A stretch of DNA of 45,292 nt from Pseudomonas sp. (GCA_022448005.1 JAKUTK010000039.1:1-45292); one strand, 5' to 3'. Shown: positions 9,687 to 18,952, counted from the first letter of the stretch. Numbers and translations: made by a program. Notes: generated from the sequence alone by a model not told the origin.

Positions 9687-10715
9687 TCATTCGCCCAGCT
9701 TGAAGCCGCGCTCGGCCTTGCGATGGCCGTAGGTGCGCGGACGGGTGTAATAGTCGATGGTGGGAGCTGACAGGTTCATCAGCAGCACGGCGAACGCCAC
9801 GGCATCCGGATAGCCGCCCCAGGCGCGAATGACATAGACGAGAATGCCCACGCCTGCACCGAAAATAAGTCGGCCCTGGTTGCTGGTGGCGCTGCTCACC
9901 GGGTCGGTGACGATGAAGAAGGCACCGAGCATGGTGGCGCCGCTGAGCAGGTGGAACAGCGGTGAACCATGGCTATCAGAGCCTGAACCGTTCCAGAACA
10001 ACAAGCTCATGACGACCAGCGCGGCAAGCATGCCAACCGGCGCGTGCCAGCTGAACAGGCGCTTGTGCAGGAGGAACAGGCCGCCAGCCAGAAACGCGAG
10101 GTTGACGACCTCCGAGCCAATCCCACCGAAGTGTCCGAAAGCTGGGTTGGCCCAAAGCTCGTCCACGGTCAGGCTCTTGTTGACCTTCAGAACATCGAGC
10201 GCAGTGGCCTGTGTCCAGCCATCGGGCAGCGAGGCGATGCCAAGGATGTGCTGCAGTCCGGCACTCAAGCCGACCGTGTGGGGCACAGGCCAGGTGGTCA
10301 TTTCCACCGGAAACGAAACGAGCACCACCACGTAGCCGATCATGGCGGGATTGAAGGGGTTCTGACCCAGTCCACCATAGAGCTGCTTGCCGAGCGCGAT
10401 GGCGCTGCCCGTGGCGATCAATGTCAGCCACCAAGGCGAATAGGGTGGCAACGCCAGTGCTAGCAGGACCGCCGTGACCAATGCGCTGCCGTCGCGCAGG
10501 AAGAACTGCACTGGGCGTTGCCTTAGTCTCAGGATCAGCGCCTCACAACCCAGGGCTACAGCGCTGGCCCAGAGCAGGTTGATCAGGGTGCCAACGCCGT
10601 ACAGCCACGTCAGGGCGATTACGCCGGGCAAGGTTGCCGCCAGCACCAGCAACATGACTCGCTGGGTGCGGTTGTTTCCTTTGGTGTGCGGTGAGGTGAT
10701 GCGGGGCAGGGCCAT
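9687..10715 (-). CDS. rnfD: Electron transport complex subunit RnfD/RsxD (flavoprotein)
   Basis: RnfD is a polytopic membrane subunit homologous to NqrB with covalently bound FMN. The 342 residues contain about nine hydrophobic helices. The probable FMN-threonine is Thr171 in [14 protein letters not shown], at the position where NqrB has DGFSGAT. Here the Gly before Ala-Thr is Gln. [20 protein letters not shown] and [20 protein letters not shown] are other conserved membrane motifs. It is separated from rnfC by a 90-bp spacer with a hairpin, the only sizeable gap among the rnf genes. Confidence 0.95.
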   Translation of the reverse strand: MALPRITSPHTKGNNRTQRVMLLVLAATLPGVIALTWLYGVGTLINLLWASAVALGCEALILRLRQRPVQFFLRDGSALVTAVLLALALPPYSPWWLTLIATGSAIALGKQLYGGLGQNPFNPAMIGYVVVLVSFPVEMTTWPVPHTVGLSAGLQHILGIASLPDGWTQATALDVLKVNKSLTVDELWANPAFGHFGGIGSEVVNLAFLAGGLFLLHKRLFSWHAPVGMLAALVVMSLLFWNGSGSDSHGSPLFHLLSGATMLGAFFIVTDPVSSATSNQGRLIFGAGVGILVYVIRAWGGYPDAVAFAVLLMNLSAPTIDYYTRPRTYGHRKAERGFKLGE

Positions 10716-10776
10716 TGGCTCTCCGGTGAATACTTGAAAGGGAGGGCGATCACCTGTCGATCACCACACTCCCTGT

Positions 10777-10797
10777 AGCAGCGCCGACGGCGCTGCT
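10777..10797. repeat. Hairpin / REP-like palindrome in rnfC-rnfD spacer
   Basis: AGCAGCGCCG (10777-10786), one A, then CGGCGCTGCT (10788-10797) form a perfect stem. The flank TGTAGCAGCGCC...GGCGCTGCTCCTG resembles Pseudomonas REP palindromes. It interrupts an otherwise overlapping operon and may lower or stabilise parts of the transcript. There is no T-run in either direction. Confidence 0.55.
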
Positions 10798-10805
10798 CCT
10801 GACGA

Positions 10806-13274
10806 TTAGGTATGTTCCTGAAGTTTGCGCTCGGCATCGCTCAGACGTGCCTGGGCGCGTTCGATGGCCGCTGGGTCGCCGTTGTCGTCGCGCTCGAGCT
10901 TGCGCAGATCGGCGCGTGCAAACGCAACTTCGGTCTTGAGTGTCCGGGTCTGCTCATCTATGGGCTGCTTGTCGGTGCGCACCAGGTCTGGTGCCGGCTT
11001 GCCGGATCCAGCCTCAGCGTCATGAAGCGCCTGTTCGGCACTCGCCAGAGCATCGCGCAGTTTGCTCAGCTGCGGCTCTTCGGCACCGGCCTTTTCGGCT
11101 TTCCTGAGTTCTGCTCGTTTCATCGCCAGCTCAATCTTGGCTTTCTTGAGCGCCTCTTCGCCAGGTGTCTTGGCTGCAGGCTTGGTTTCTTTCGGCGGCT
11201 CGAGCGCGGTTTCAGCCTCGGCCAGTTGTGACCGCAAACGGCTCAGTTCTGCCTCCTGCGCAGCGTCTCTCGTATCGAGCTTCTCCAGTTTGCGCACCTG
11301 AGCGCGCAGCATCGCCGCTTCAATCTTGGCTTTCTTTGCCACGTCGTCATTGGCGGGTTTGGCTGGCGTCGCAGGGGGAGTGTCCTGCAGCGTAGACAGT
11401 GTTTTCTCCGCTTCGGTCAGCTGGGCCAGGAGGCGGCTCAGCTCGGCGTCCTGGTCGGCATCGCGGGCGTCGAGCTTCTCGAGCTTGCGAACCTGAGCGC
11501 GCAGCATCGCGGCTTCGATTTTGGCTTTTTTGGCAGCCTCGTCGTTGACCGGCGATGTTGCGGGGGCAGCATCAGCAGGGCCGGCGGCTTCGTCCAGTGC
11601 CTTCTGCGCGTTGGCAGCTGCGGTACGCAGCTCGGCAACCTGAGTTTCCAGTTCAGGCGTCGCGTGGATGGCCAGCTGCTTTTCAGCTTTCTTCAGCGCG
11701 ACCTGCGCCATGCTGGCTTCGATCTTGAGCTTCTTCTGCTGCTCGGACAGGCCCGCCTTTTGCGCCTGGACGCGCGCGACGGGGTCATCCTGATTCGGTA
11801 TGGAGCTGGCCTCGGCTTGTACCGCCTTGGCCTTCGCGGCGCGCTCGGCGCGGGCTTTGCGGTCGACCTCTTTCTGCTCTTCGGCACGGCGCAAGCGCTC
11901 CTGGCGCAGCTCGAAGCGCTGTTTGGAGTGTTCGGCTTTCTGCTGTTTCTGCTCCAGCTCGCGGATCTCGCCCTTGGCGGCGCGGTAGTACTGCACCAGC
12001 GGAATACTCGACGGGCAGACGTAGGCACAAGCGCCGCACTCGATGCAGTCGAACAGGTTGTAAGCTTTGAGCTGCTCGTGCTCCTGGCCCAGCGCAAAGA
12101 AGTGCAATTGTTGCGGTAGCAGGCTTGCCGGGCACGCTTCTGCACACTCGCCGCAGCGAATGCATGGCAATGCTGGCGGTGGCGGAGGCAGTTCCGTAAG
12201 TGTGCTGGCGAGCAGGCAATTGGTGGTCTTGATCAGCGGCACGTCCATCGACGGCAGGGTATAGCCCATCATCGGCCCGCCCATGATCAACCGATTGAGC
12301 CGGGTGGGGTCGAGACCGGCGAGGGCCAGCAGGTCAGCCACTGGCGTGCCGATCAACGCCTCGACGTTCATGGGGCGTGCCAAGGCTTCGCCGGTCAATG
12401 TCGTAATACGCGAGATTAGCGGTTTGCCCAGCAGTACGGCGTCATGAATGGCAACGCAGGTACCGACGTTCTGGCACAGCATCCCGATGTCGGCCGGCAG
12501 GCCGCCGCTGGGGACCTCTTCGCCGGTCAGAATCTGTATCAGCTGCTTTTCGCCACCCGAGGGGTACTTGGTAGGAAACACCTTGACCAGGAATCCTCGT
12601 TCGCCCACGGCGGTGCGGACGGCTTCGATCGCCTCCGGTTTGTTGTCCTCGATGCCGATCAGCACCTGCTTCGGCTGGATCAGGTGAACAAGTATCTCGA
12701 TCCCCGCGACAAGCTCGTTTGCCTTCTCGCGCATCAACCTATCGTCGGCCGTGATATAGGGCTCACATTCGGTGCCGTTGATGATCAGTGCACGAATTTC
12801 CCGGGTGGGCGGCCCGTTCAGCTTGACGGCTGTTGGGAAGCCGGCGCCACCGAGTCCGCTTATGCCTGCCTGACGGATCTGTTCCAGCAGCTGGTCAGGC
12901 TGCGCTGCTCGGTAATCCGGTTGCGGCTGCAGTTCGATCCATTCGTCCTGGCCATCGCTGTCGATCACGATCGCAGCGCTGAGCATCCCAGACACGTGAG
13001 GGTAGGGTTGGGGGCCGATGAAGCTGACCGTTCCGGACGTCGGTGCATGGACCGGCGCACTGACAAAGCCAGCGGCCTCGGCGATCTTCTGCCCCTTGAG
13101 CACACGCTCACCCAGCGTAACGCAAGGCTCAGCGGGCGCACCGAGATGCTGGATCAGCGGAACAACCAGACGAGCCGGGAGGGGTGGCCGCTGGATCGGC
13201 GTGCGGTTGGAAAGCTCCTTGCACTCCGGTGGGTGTATACCGCCATGAATATCCCAGACGTTCAGTGAGGTCAT
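10806..13274 (-). CDS. rnfC: Electron transport complex subunit RnfC/RsxC with repeat tail
   Basis: RnfC is the peripheral NADH/FMN and iron-sulfur subunit of the Rnf complex. At 822 residues it is much longer than the roughly 450-residue catalytic core. The core (1-430) has an N-terminal RnfC barrel, the NADH/FMN region ([33 protein letters not shown]) and two 4Fe-4S motifs, [12 protein letters not shown] (371-382) and [12 protein letters not shown] (410-421). A charged coiled-coil stretch (435-490) follows. Then come five tandem Ala/Lys/Glu-rich repeats starting near residues 514, 582, 647, 710 and 777, each opening with a [13 protein letters not shown] block. It overlaps rnfB by 4 bp. Confidence 0.95.
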   Translation of the reverse strand: MTSLNVWDIHGGIHPPECKELSNRTPIQRPPLPARLVVPLIQHLGAPAEPCVTLGERVLKGQKIAEAAGFVSAPVHAPTSGTVSFIGPQPYPHVSGMLSAAIVIDSDGQDEWIELQPQPDYRAAQPDQLLEQIRQAGISGLGGAGFPTAVKLNGPPTREIRALIINGTECEPYITADDRLMREKANELVAGIEILVHLIQPKQVLIGIEDNKPEAIEAVRTAVGERGFLVKVFPTKYPSGGEKQLIQILTGEEVPSGGLPADIGMLCQNVGTCVAIHDAVLLGKPLISRITTLTGEALARPMNVEALIGTPVADLLALAGLDPTRLNRLIMGGPMMGYTLPSMDVPLIKTTNCLLASTLTELPPPPPALPCIRCGECAEACPASLLPQQLHFFALGQEHEQLKAYNLFDCIECGACAYVCPSSIPLVQYYRAAKGEIRELEQKQQKAEHSKQRFELRQERLRRAEEQKEVDRKARAERAAKAKAVQAEASSIPNQDDPVARVQAQKAGLSEQQKKLKIEASMAQVALKKAEKQLAIHATPELETQVAELRTAAANAQKALDEAAGPADAAPATSPVNDEAAKKAKIEAAMLRAQVRKLEKLDARDADQDAELSRLLAQLTEAEKTLSTLQDTPPATPAKPANDDVAKKAKIEAAMLRAQVRKLEKLDTRDAAQEAELSRLRSQLAEAETALEPPKETKPAAKTPGEEALKKAKIELAMKRAELRKAEKAGAEEPQLSKLRDALASAEQALHDAEAGSGKPAPDLVRTDKQPIDEQTRTLKTEVAFARADLRKLERDDNGDPAAIERAQARLSDAERKLQEHT
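10809..11737 (-). repeat. Five-unit coding tandem repeat in the rnfC 3' part
   Basis: The last 309 codons of rnfC encode five repeats of roughly 45-68 residues. Units two and three (about 11379-11531 and 11184-11336) share [17 protein letters not shown] and are offset by 195 bp. They are nearly identical at the DNA level, which suggests a recent duplication. The outer units are more diverged. Pro/Thr-rich linkers separate helical modules. Confidence 0.85.
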
Positions 13275-13846
13275 GCGGCCTGCTCCCGGTCACTGGCGAT
13301 CAACTGGCCTGGCGTCAGCGGTTGGTTCCACTTCCAGCTCTGCAGATTGCTGCCGAGTTCAATCATGTCGATACAGTCTACCGGGCACGGCTCGACGCAA
13401 AGGTCGCAACCGGTGCACTCGGACACGATGACGGTGTGCATCTGCTTGGCGGCGCCGACAATGGCGTCGACCGGGCAGGCCTGGATGCATTTGGTGCAGC
13501 CGATGCATTCCGCTTCGCGGATATAGGCGACGCGCGGAGGCACTTCGCCTTCCACTGCGTCCAGCGGCTCAGGCTCGACATCGAGCAGGTCGGCCAGTGC
13601 CTGGATCGTTGACTCGCCCCCCGGTGGGCATTTGTTGATCTTGTCACCGCCGGCGATTGCCTCGGCGTAGGGCTTGCAGCCGGGGTAGCCACACTGACCG
13701 CATTGGGTCTGTGGCAGCAACCCATTGATCTGTTCGGCAATTGGGTCGCCCTCGACGCGGAAGCGCACCGCGGCAAAGCCGAGAATGGCTCCGCAAACCA
13801 GGCACAGCGCGAGAAGCACAAGCACCGCTATCACGACCAGACTCAT
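13271..13846 (-). CDS. rnfB: Electron transport complex subunit RnfB/RsxB (ferredoxin-like)
   Basis: RnfB carries electrons between ferredoxin or RnfC and the membrane core. The 191-residue protein starts with one transmembrane helix (about 3-25), then a Cys-rich domain ([18 protein letters not shown] with a later CPPGG). Two typical 4Fe-4S ferredoxin motifs follow, [17 protein letters not shown] and [17 protein letters not shown]. It overlaps rnfA by 4 bp and rnfC by 4 bp, a coupled order A-B-C. The length is short compared with clostridial RnfB, as is normal for proteobacteria. Confidence 0.96.
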   Translation of the reverse strand: MSLVVIAVLVLLALCLVCGAILGFAAVRFRVEGDPIAEQINGLLPQTQCGQCGYPGCKPYAEAIAGGDKINKCPPGGESTIQALADLLDVEPEPLDAVEGEVPPRVAYIREAECIGCTKCIQACPVDAIVGAAKQMHTVIVSECTGCDLCVEPCPVDCIDMIELGSNLQSWKWNQPLTPGQLIASDREQAA

Positions 13847-14427
13847 AGTTTGATCAGCCCACTGAAGCCCATGAACGCCAGCGACATCAGCCCTGCCGTG
13901 ACCATGCCGATAGCTGCGCCCTGGAAGGACCTGGGTACGTCGGCAATGGCTATGCGCTCACGCATGGCCGCAAACAATACCAGTACCAGGGAAAAACCCA
14001 GGCCAGCGGCAAAACCGTTTGCCGTAGCGGTCAGAAAGGTGAATTCGGATTTGTTGGCGTTTAACAGCGCGACGCCTAACACAATGCAGTTGGTCGTGAT
14101 CAGCGGCAAAAAAATGCCCAGCACGCGGTACAGCAAGGGGCTGGTCTTATTCACCACCATCTCGGTGAACTGCACCACCACCGCAATCACCAAGTTGAAA
14201 CTGATGGTGCGCAGAAACTCCAGATCCAGCGGCTTGAGGACATACTGCTGAACGATATAGCTGCACATCGCTGCTAGGGTCAGAACAAAGGTTGTGGCCA
14301 GCGACAGGCCAATGGCCGTTTCGATTTTCTTCGAAACACCCATGAATGGGCACAGACCGAGAAACTGCACCAGGACAAAATTATTGACCAGGATGGCGCT
14401 AACCATGATCAGGGCGAGTTCGGTCAT
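13843..14427 (-). CDS. rnfA: Electron transport complex subunit RnfA/RsxA
   Basis: RnfA is the integral membrane partner of RnfE. The 194 residues form about six helices with the same two half-motifs as Rnf[17 protein letters not shown] and [17 protein letters not shown]. Each contains the conserved Cys proposed to hold a shared Fe centre. It is the first gene of the rnf operon. A promoter-like pair (TTGTAC-N17-GATAAT) lies 48-76 bp upstream. Function in this organism could be redox balancing or keeping SoxR reduced as in E. coli; neither can be read from sequence. Confidence 0.96.
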   Translation of the reverse strand: MTELALIMVSAILVNNFVLVQFLGLCPFMGVSKKIETAIGLSLATTFVLTLAAMCSYIVQQYVLKPLDLEFLRTISFNLVIAVVVQFTEMVVNKTSPLLYRVLGIFLPLITTNCIVLGVALLNANKSEFTFLTATANGFAAGLGFSLVLVLFAAMRERIAIADVPRSFQGAAIGMVTAGLMSLAFMGFSGLIKL

Positions 14428-14474
14428 CGCGGATTCCTGTGACGCTCTGCATGAGCCGAGGCTAAAAGGCAGCT

Positions 14475-14503
14475 ATTATCGGGAAGCGGCAGCGGCCGTA
14501 CAA
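14475..14503 (-). promoter_or_regulatory. Possible sigma-70 promoter of the rnf operon
   Basis: Read on the minus strand: TTGTAC (14503-14498), a 17-nt spacer, then GATAAT (14480-14475). The -10 matches five of six bases, the -35 only three. Expected start near 14468 gives a leader of about 40 nt to rnfA. Confidence 0.42.
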
Positions 14504-14655
14504 GGCCGGGACGTGATGTGGCCCCAAGGCAACTGCGGTCTGATGACACATATGGATATGCACCACCTGTCCGGTTGAAAGCCAGCCGACCATTTGCTGT
14601 GGTCTGATCAAGTGAGGCCGTAACTCTCAGGTGGCGCGGTTCGTGGAGGTGCATA

Positions 14656-15102
14656 GTGAAGATACCAATGGCGCTTTTGCTGCTGGCATTGGGGTTTGGG
14701 AACCATGCGTTTGCCGACTCCCGGGGTGGTGTGTGGGTCTATCAACCTGATGGCGGCAGCTATCGTGTAGAAAGCCGCGGATATCAGTACGATCCGCGCA
14801 GCCCATATCCGCAGCACAGGCAGTATCCACAGAACCTTCCGCCCCGCTATCAGGGGCAGCTCCCTCCGCAGTATTACGATCGCCACCGAGGGGCTGATCG
14901 GCACAGCTGGGACCATAGGAGACGGACTGAAGGTCGTCATCCGCAGCGGTGGAAGGATGACCGTAACTCCAGGTTCGATCACCCTTCGCGCTGGGATCGT
15001 GATCATTCGAGAGATTTTCGCCGCCCACCGTTAGTGCGCGATGGTCGCGACTACCGTATGCATCACCGGCGCGATTTCGACGGTCGCCACTATCGCCGCT
15101 AA
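14656..15102 (+). CDS. Secreted His/Arg/Tyr-rich small protein, unknown function
   Basis: I do not recognise a family. The 148-residue product starts at GTG 14656 with GGAGG 7 nt upstream. It has a clear signal peptide (MKIPMALLLLALGFGNHAFA, cleavage before DSRGG). The mature part is Pro/Tyr/Gln-rich in the first half (QYDPRSPYPQHRQYPQN) and very rich in His, Arg and Asp in the second, ending HYRR. It is probably disordered and strongly basic. A metal- or polyanion-binding role in the periplasm or outside is possible but only inferred from composition. It is divergent from rnfA across 228 bp. The signal peptide and ribosome site support a real gene. Confidence 0.72.
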   Translation: MKIPMALLLLALGFGNHAFADSRGGVWVYQPDGGSYRVESRGYQYDPRSPYPQHRQYPQNLPPRYQGQLPPQYYDRHRGADRHSWDHRRRTEGRHPQRWKDDRNSRFDHPSRWDRDHSRDFRRPPLVRDGRDYRMHHRRDFDGRHYRR

Positions 15103-15220
15103 GGCACGTGGAGTTAACCGCCCCCGCTGTAGTAGATAAGAATCGCGGACGCGCCACTATTGGTGTCTGCCGGGTTGCGTTTGGCGTAGATCCTTCGCTG
15201 CGTATGTTTTCGGATTTTAC

Positions 15221-16042
15221 TTAGCGGTTTCTCCAGCGGGGATCGCGCTTTTCCAAGAACGCATTGACTCCTTCCAGGGTGTCGTCGGCTTCGAACAGGT
15301 CGACGAATGCCTCACGCTCTGCCGCTGCAAGACTGGCCGGGCCGCGGCTGTGCATCGAATCAATCAGTGTTTTGATTGTGCGCACGGCCACCGGGCTCTG
15401 ACGCGCCACGCGGGAGGCCAGCAACAGTGCGTGGCCTCGCGCTTCACCCGGCTCCACAACCTGTTCGACCAGGCCGATACGCATAGCCGTGTCCGCATTG
15501 ATCCGTTCGCCGCAGAGAATCATCCGCTTCGCCCAGCCTTCGCCTACAAGCCATGCAAGTGCCTGGGTGCCGCCAGCGCAGGGCAGTAAGCCGACCGAGG
15601 CTTCAGGTAGGCCTAGCTGAGCCTGTTGCTCAACGATGCGCAGGTCACATGCCAGAGCGCACTCCAGACCTCCCCCAAGCGCGAACCCGTTTATGGCCGC
15701 TATGGATACCCCGCGAAACTCTCGAAGGGCTTCGAAGGCCTCACCGAAGCGCTTCGCCATTTCACGTGCACGGGTGCGGTCGCCATCGGCGAAGAGCTTG
15801 AGGTCGGCACCCGCGCTGAAGAATTTTTCACCCTGGCCGGTGATTACCAGCGCATAGACCTCATCGTCATGGTTCAGGTGTTCGACGACTTGCTTGAGGC
15901 CAATCAGCGAGTCACGGTCCCAGGTGTTGGCAGGGGGGTGGTTGATGGTGAGCAGCGCGGTGTGCCCATGCTTTTCGACGGTCAGTTTGTGGGTCAAATC
16001 GAAAAAACCGGACTTATACGGCTCTACTGCAGTGGTGCTCAT
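15221..16042 (-). CDS. Enoyl-CoA hydratase/isomerase (crotonase), DspI-like candidate
   Basis: The 273-residue protein is a full crotonase. FFSAGADLKLF gives the oxyanion-hole region. AINGFALGGGLECALACDL and GLPEASVGLLPCAGGTQ contain the two catalytic glutamates (127 and 147), so hydratase chemistry on enoyl-CoA is expected. The start at 16042 (MSTTAVEP) is preferred; an ATG at 16054 has GAGG touching it, too close. From memory the P. aeruginosa homologue near ung is PA0745 (DspI), proposed to make the biofilm-dispersion signal cis-2-decenoate. No acyl-CoA dehydrogenase or ligase accompanies the gene here, so that role is inference. It is probably monocistronic. Confidence 0.85.
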   Translation of the reverse strand: MSTTAVEPYKSGFFDLTHKLTVEKHGHTALLTINHPPANTWDRDSLIGLKQVVEHLNHDDEVYALVITGQGEKFFSAGADLKLFADGDRTRAREMAKRFGEAFEALREFRGVSIAAINGFALGGGLECALACDLRIVEQQAQLGLPEASVGLLPCAGGTQALAWLVGEGWAKRMILCGERINADTAMRIGLVEQVVEPGEARGHALLLASRVARQSPVAVRTIKTLIDSMHSRGPASLAAAEREAFVDLFEADDTLEGVNAFLEKRDPRWRNR

Positions 16043-16192
16043 GGTGTTGGTCATCCTCGTCAGGATCGAATGCCTTCAACCGAGTCTAGTTGCAATCTTT
16101 TCGATCTGGCGAGGCGCTGTGGCGCGGGCGGGCGCATAGGGGGAGTTGTTGCAGGAGCGGCGCAAGGCGAGAGAAGTAGTGCGATGGGCCTC

Positions 16193-16221
16193 GGAGCGGC
16201 CTGGTATCCCTGAGCCGCTCC
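16193..16221. terminator. Hairpin downstream of the binding-protein gene
   Basis: GGAGCGGC (16193-16200) pairs with GCCGCTCC (16214-16221) around a 13-nt loop, starting 12 bp after the stop of the minus-strand gene 16233-17477. There is no T-run on that strand, so it may be a processing or stability element rather than a terminator. Confidence 0.4.
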
Positions 16222-16232
16222 TTTGCGTCCGT

Positions 16233-17477
16233 TTACTGGAGGGCGAGCGTCTGCCCGCCAGCGCGGCGCTCGGTCTGCCATTCGGCAAGCGATGGGGCAG
16301 CCTGGTCGCCGGTGAGGCGATGGACGATTTCGAAATAGTCTTGTTTGAAACGATCCTTGAGCACTTCCTCGCGCGGCTTGACCTTCACCGCATACACCGT
16401 CTGCACGTTCTGGTGATCGAAGCTGCGCCATTCCTGTTCGCCCTTGAGTAGGCTGTAGCGGTGGCCCTCCAGCGCGGCAATGATCCGTTCGCTATCGAGG
16501 CTGCGGGCCCGAGTAGCCGCGTCAGCCCATTGATAAACGATGCTGTAAGCCGAGGCGGCCGAGCTGGACGGGTGGGTCTGATAGCGTTCATCGTAGTTCT
16601 GCACGAACTGCTTGCCCGCCACCGAGCCTTCCAGTTCCGGTACGCGCCAGGTCCAGGGTTCGGTGCCCAATACGCCCCGCATGATGTCAGGGCCGGCTGT
16701 TTCGACCATGCTCAGCGTCAGGTTGGGGACTGCAACCTGCATCCGTTTGTTCAGGCCGAGTTCGTCGGCGATCCGCATGGCGCGCACCAGGTCCTCGCCA
16801 AACAGGACCAGTACCAGGACTTCGGCATCGCTGCCGGCGACTTGGGTCAGGGCTTCACGGTAGTCGGAGAGGCGGGCACCGGGAAACGCCGTCTTGATGC
16901 CCGGGTGCTGACTGCTGTTCTGGGTGGCTGTGGCCTGGCGTAGCGAGCTTTCGCTGGTGTGGCCCCAGGTGTAATCAGAGGTGATGTAGAAGTAACGTTT
17001 GTTCGGCAGATGCTTGTTCAGGTATTGGCCCAGCACCTGCGCGCTCATCCAAGCGTTGTTGCACTCGCGGAACATGTAGCGGTGGGCGTCTTTGCCTGTT
17101 GTGTCGTTTGAATAGGTCAGGGTGCCGAAATAGAGTAAACCCCTTTCCTTGGCACGCTTGCCTGCGGCGATGGCTACGGCGCTGGACGCGCCACCGAACA
17201 GCATGACCGCACCCTCGTCGGCCAGTTTGTCCACGTTGGCGACGGCTTTCTCGGGTCTGGATGCAGAGTTACGGCTGGATAGCTGGAGCGGTCTGCCTAG
17301 AACGCCGCCTCTGGCGTTGATTTCATCGACTGCCAGCAGTGCCCCACGCATCTGCGATAGCCCTTCTTCTTTATAGCTACCGGTACGAGGGTAATTGAGG
17401 CCGAGGGTGATCGGATCGGCAGCTTCAACTGCCAGACAGAACCCCAGCCCGAGGGCGAGGAGCGTAGTCCGTTTCAT
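16233..17477 (-). CDS. Periplasmic substrate-binding protein, branched-chain amino acid/amide family
   Basis: The 414-residue protein is a type I periplasmic binding protein of the LivJ/AmiC kind (Peripla_BP_6). It has a signal peptide (MKRTTLLALGLGFCLAVEA), with the mature end at ADPITLGLNYPRTGSYKEEG. The family segments GALLAVDEINARGGVLGRPL and GGASSAVAIAAGKRAKERGL are clear. The start at 17477 has AAGGAA 7 nt upstream; a longer open frame has no such site. No permease or ATPase genes adjoin it, so it is an orphan receptor that either feeds a transporter elsewhere or senses a ligand. The ligand cannot be named from sequence. The first domain is intact and no frameshift is seen. Confidence 0.88.
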   Translation of the reverse strand: MKRTTLLALGLGFCLAVEAADPITLGLNYPRTGSYKEEGLSQMRGALLAVDEINARGGVLGRPLQLSSRNSASRPEKAVANVDKLADEGAVMLFGGASSAVAIAAGKRAKERGLLYFGTLTYSNDTTGKDAHRYMFRECNNAWMSAQVLGQYLNKHLPNKRYFYITSDYTWGHTSESSLRQATATQNSSQHPGIKTAFPGARLSDYREALTQVAGSDAEVLVLVLFGEDLVRAMRIADELGLNKRMQVAVPNLTLSMVETAGPDIMRGVLGTEPWTWRVPELEGSVAGKQFVQNYDERYQTHPSSSAASAYSIVYQWADAATRARSLDSERIIAALEGHRYSLLKGEQEWRSFDHQNVQTVYAVKVKPREEVLKDRFKQDYFEIVHRLTGDQAAPSLAEWQTERRAGGQTLALQ

Positions 17478-17701
17478 TGCTGATTCCTTGTTGTATTTTT
17501 TATTAGCGAGAGGCTTTTTTACTGCGCGCTGCGGCCCTTCGTCACGCACTCATTGGTCGTATGGGGACAGTCTTTCGCTTGTCTGTGAGGTGGCCGACAT
17601 TTTCTGAGAGTTATTGGCGGTAAGGACAGGCTCGGACTCGCGCATTGACTCCGTCAGATCCTTTCCCTAGGGTTCGGCGCCTCAGCAGCCAGGGCAACGC
17701 C

Positions 17702-18397
17702 ATGAATCAAGATGACCGCGTCAAACTTGAAGACAGCTGGAAAGCAGCGCTGAAGGAAGAATTCGAGCAGCCGTACATGAAACAGCTGGGCGAGTTTCTG
17801 CGTCGCGAGAAGGCGGCCGGGAAAGTCATCTATCCGCCGGGGCCTCTGATATTCAGCGCCTTGAATTCGACTCCGTTGGAGCAGGTTCGCGTCGTAATTC
17901 TGGGGCAGGATCCCTATCACGGGGCCGGCCAGGCGCACGGGCTGTGTTTTTCGGTGCAGCCAGGTGTGGCGCCGCCGCCGTCATTGCAAAACATCTTCAA
18001 AGAGCTCAAACGCGACCTGAATCTGGACGTACCCAGCCACGGCTATCTTCAGTACTGGGCGGATCAAGGCGTGCTGATGCTCAATACTTCTTTGACTGTG
18101 GAGCAGGGGATGGCCGGATCGCACGCCAAGATGGGCTGGCAGCGTCTGACCAATCGGATCATCGAGGTGATAAGCGAAAAGCGCTCGGACGTGGTGTTTC
18201 TATTGTGGGGCGCCCACGCCCAAAGCAAAGCGAAGCTGATTGATCCGACCCGGCACCTGTTACTGAAGTCCGTTCATCCCTCGCCACTTTCAGCGCACCG
18301 GGGATTCATCGGTAACGGTCACTTCAGTCGCACCAATCAATTTCTCAAACAGCGGGGCCTTGAGCCTATCGATTGGAAGTTGCCGGAGTCGGTTTAA
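17702..18397 (+). CDS. ung: Uracil-DNA glycosylase
   Basis: Ung removes uracil from DNA to start base-excision repair. The ATG at 17702 ([11 protein letters not shown]) gives 231 residues, the usual length; an upstream in-frame ATG at 17645 adds 19 residues unlike the family. Motifs: [18 protein letters not shown] with catalytic Asp70, the uracil-binding region [15 protein letters not shown] ([13 protein letters not shown]), and [10 protein letters not shown] with His192 and the minor-groove intercalation loop. It is divergent from the binding-protein gene and likely transcribed alone. The ribosome site is weak. Confidence 0.96.
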   Translation: MNQDDRVKLEDSWKAALKEEFEQPYMKQLGEFLRREKAAGKVIYPPGPLIFSALNSTPLEQVRVVILGQDPYHGAGQAHGLCFSVQPGVAPPPSLQNIFKELKRDLNLDVPSHGYLQYWADQGVLMLNTSLTVEQGMAGSHAKMGWQRLTNRIIEVISEKRSDVVFLLWGAHAQSKAKLIDPTRHLLLKSVHPSPLSAHRGFIGNGHFSRTNQFLKQRGLEPIDWKLPESV

Positions 18398-18433
18398 GCG
18401 GCGCCGGCAGGCAGCGCCCAGACTCGGTCGGAC

Positions 18434-18952
18434 TTATTGCTGTTTGCCGTGCTTCGACGCCAGCTCCTGAGCCTCATTCAAATGCTGCTCCAGAGTGTTT
18501 AGAGTCGATTCGGCGTATTTTTTGAGCTCGGCGTTTTCACCGTTCTTGGCGTATTCGCGAAAAAGCTCAATGGTCTGCTCGTGGGCTACGACTTGATTGT
18601 TCGCATAAGCCTCATCGAAATTTTCGCCCTCACGCAGTTCAAGGATCATGGCCTTAGCCTGATCCATCAAGGTGGCATCGTCGGACATCTCTAGGTCTTC
18701 ATGCTGGCGGGCCAGCTCGGCGAGCTTCTGGTTTGCCTTGGTATGGTCGTCGATCATTTTCTGGGCAAACGCTTTGACATCTTGGGAATTGGTTTCGCTC
18801 ATGGCCAGCTTGGCTGCTTCGATCTCAGCTATGCCTTTAGCCGACGCTTCGTCTACGAAGTTTTCGCCTTCTGCGGCGAGCGCAAAATTTGCGGCCACGC
18901 TGAACAGCAGCGCCGCGGTACCGGAAAAGAACGTCTTGGTCGTGTGGTTCAT
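18434..18952 (-). CDS. DUF4142 exported protein
   Basis: The 172-residue exported protein has a signal peptide (about 1-26, ending ANFALA before AEGENF). Its helical bundle carries the DUF4142 pattern: IAEIEAAKLAMSETNSQDVK, then FAQKMIDDHTKANQKLAELA, and later VVAHEQTIELFREYAKN. The regularly spaced His and Glu recall ferritin-like bundles, to which DUF4142 is structurally related, but metal binding is not established. Such genes are often stress- or RpoS-induced. It is convergent with ung at only 36 bp and has no obvious terminator between. A small hairpin (18988-19003) lies in its leader. Confidence 0.85.
   Translation of the reverse strand: MNHTTKTFFSGTAALLFSVAANFALAAEGENFVDEASAKGIAEIEAAKLAMSETNSQDVKAFAQKMIDDHTKANQKLAELARQHEDLEMSDDATLMDQAKAMILELREGENFDEAYANNQVVAHEQTIELFREYAKNGENAELKKYAESTLNTLEQHLNEAQELASKHGKQQ

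Noticed and set aside
12979-13274. Plus-strand open frames in rnfC as separate genes
   Set aside because: They oppose conserved RnfC core sequence and lack family features.
14608-15157. Two overlapping minus-strand frames opposite the His/Arg-rich gene
   Set aside because: No signal peptide, ribosome site or family; the plus-strand frame has both a signal peptide and GGAGG.
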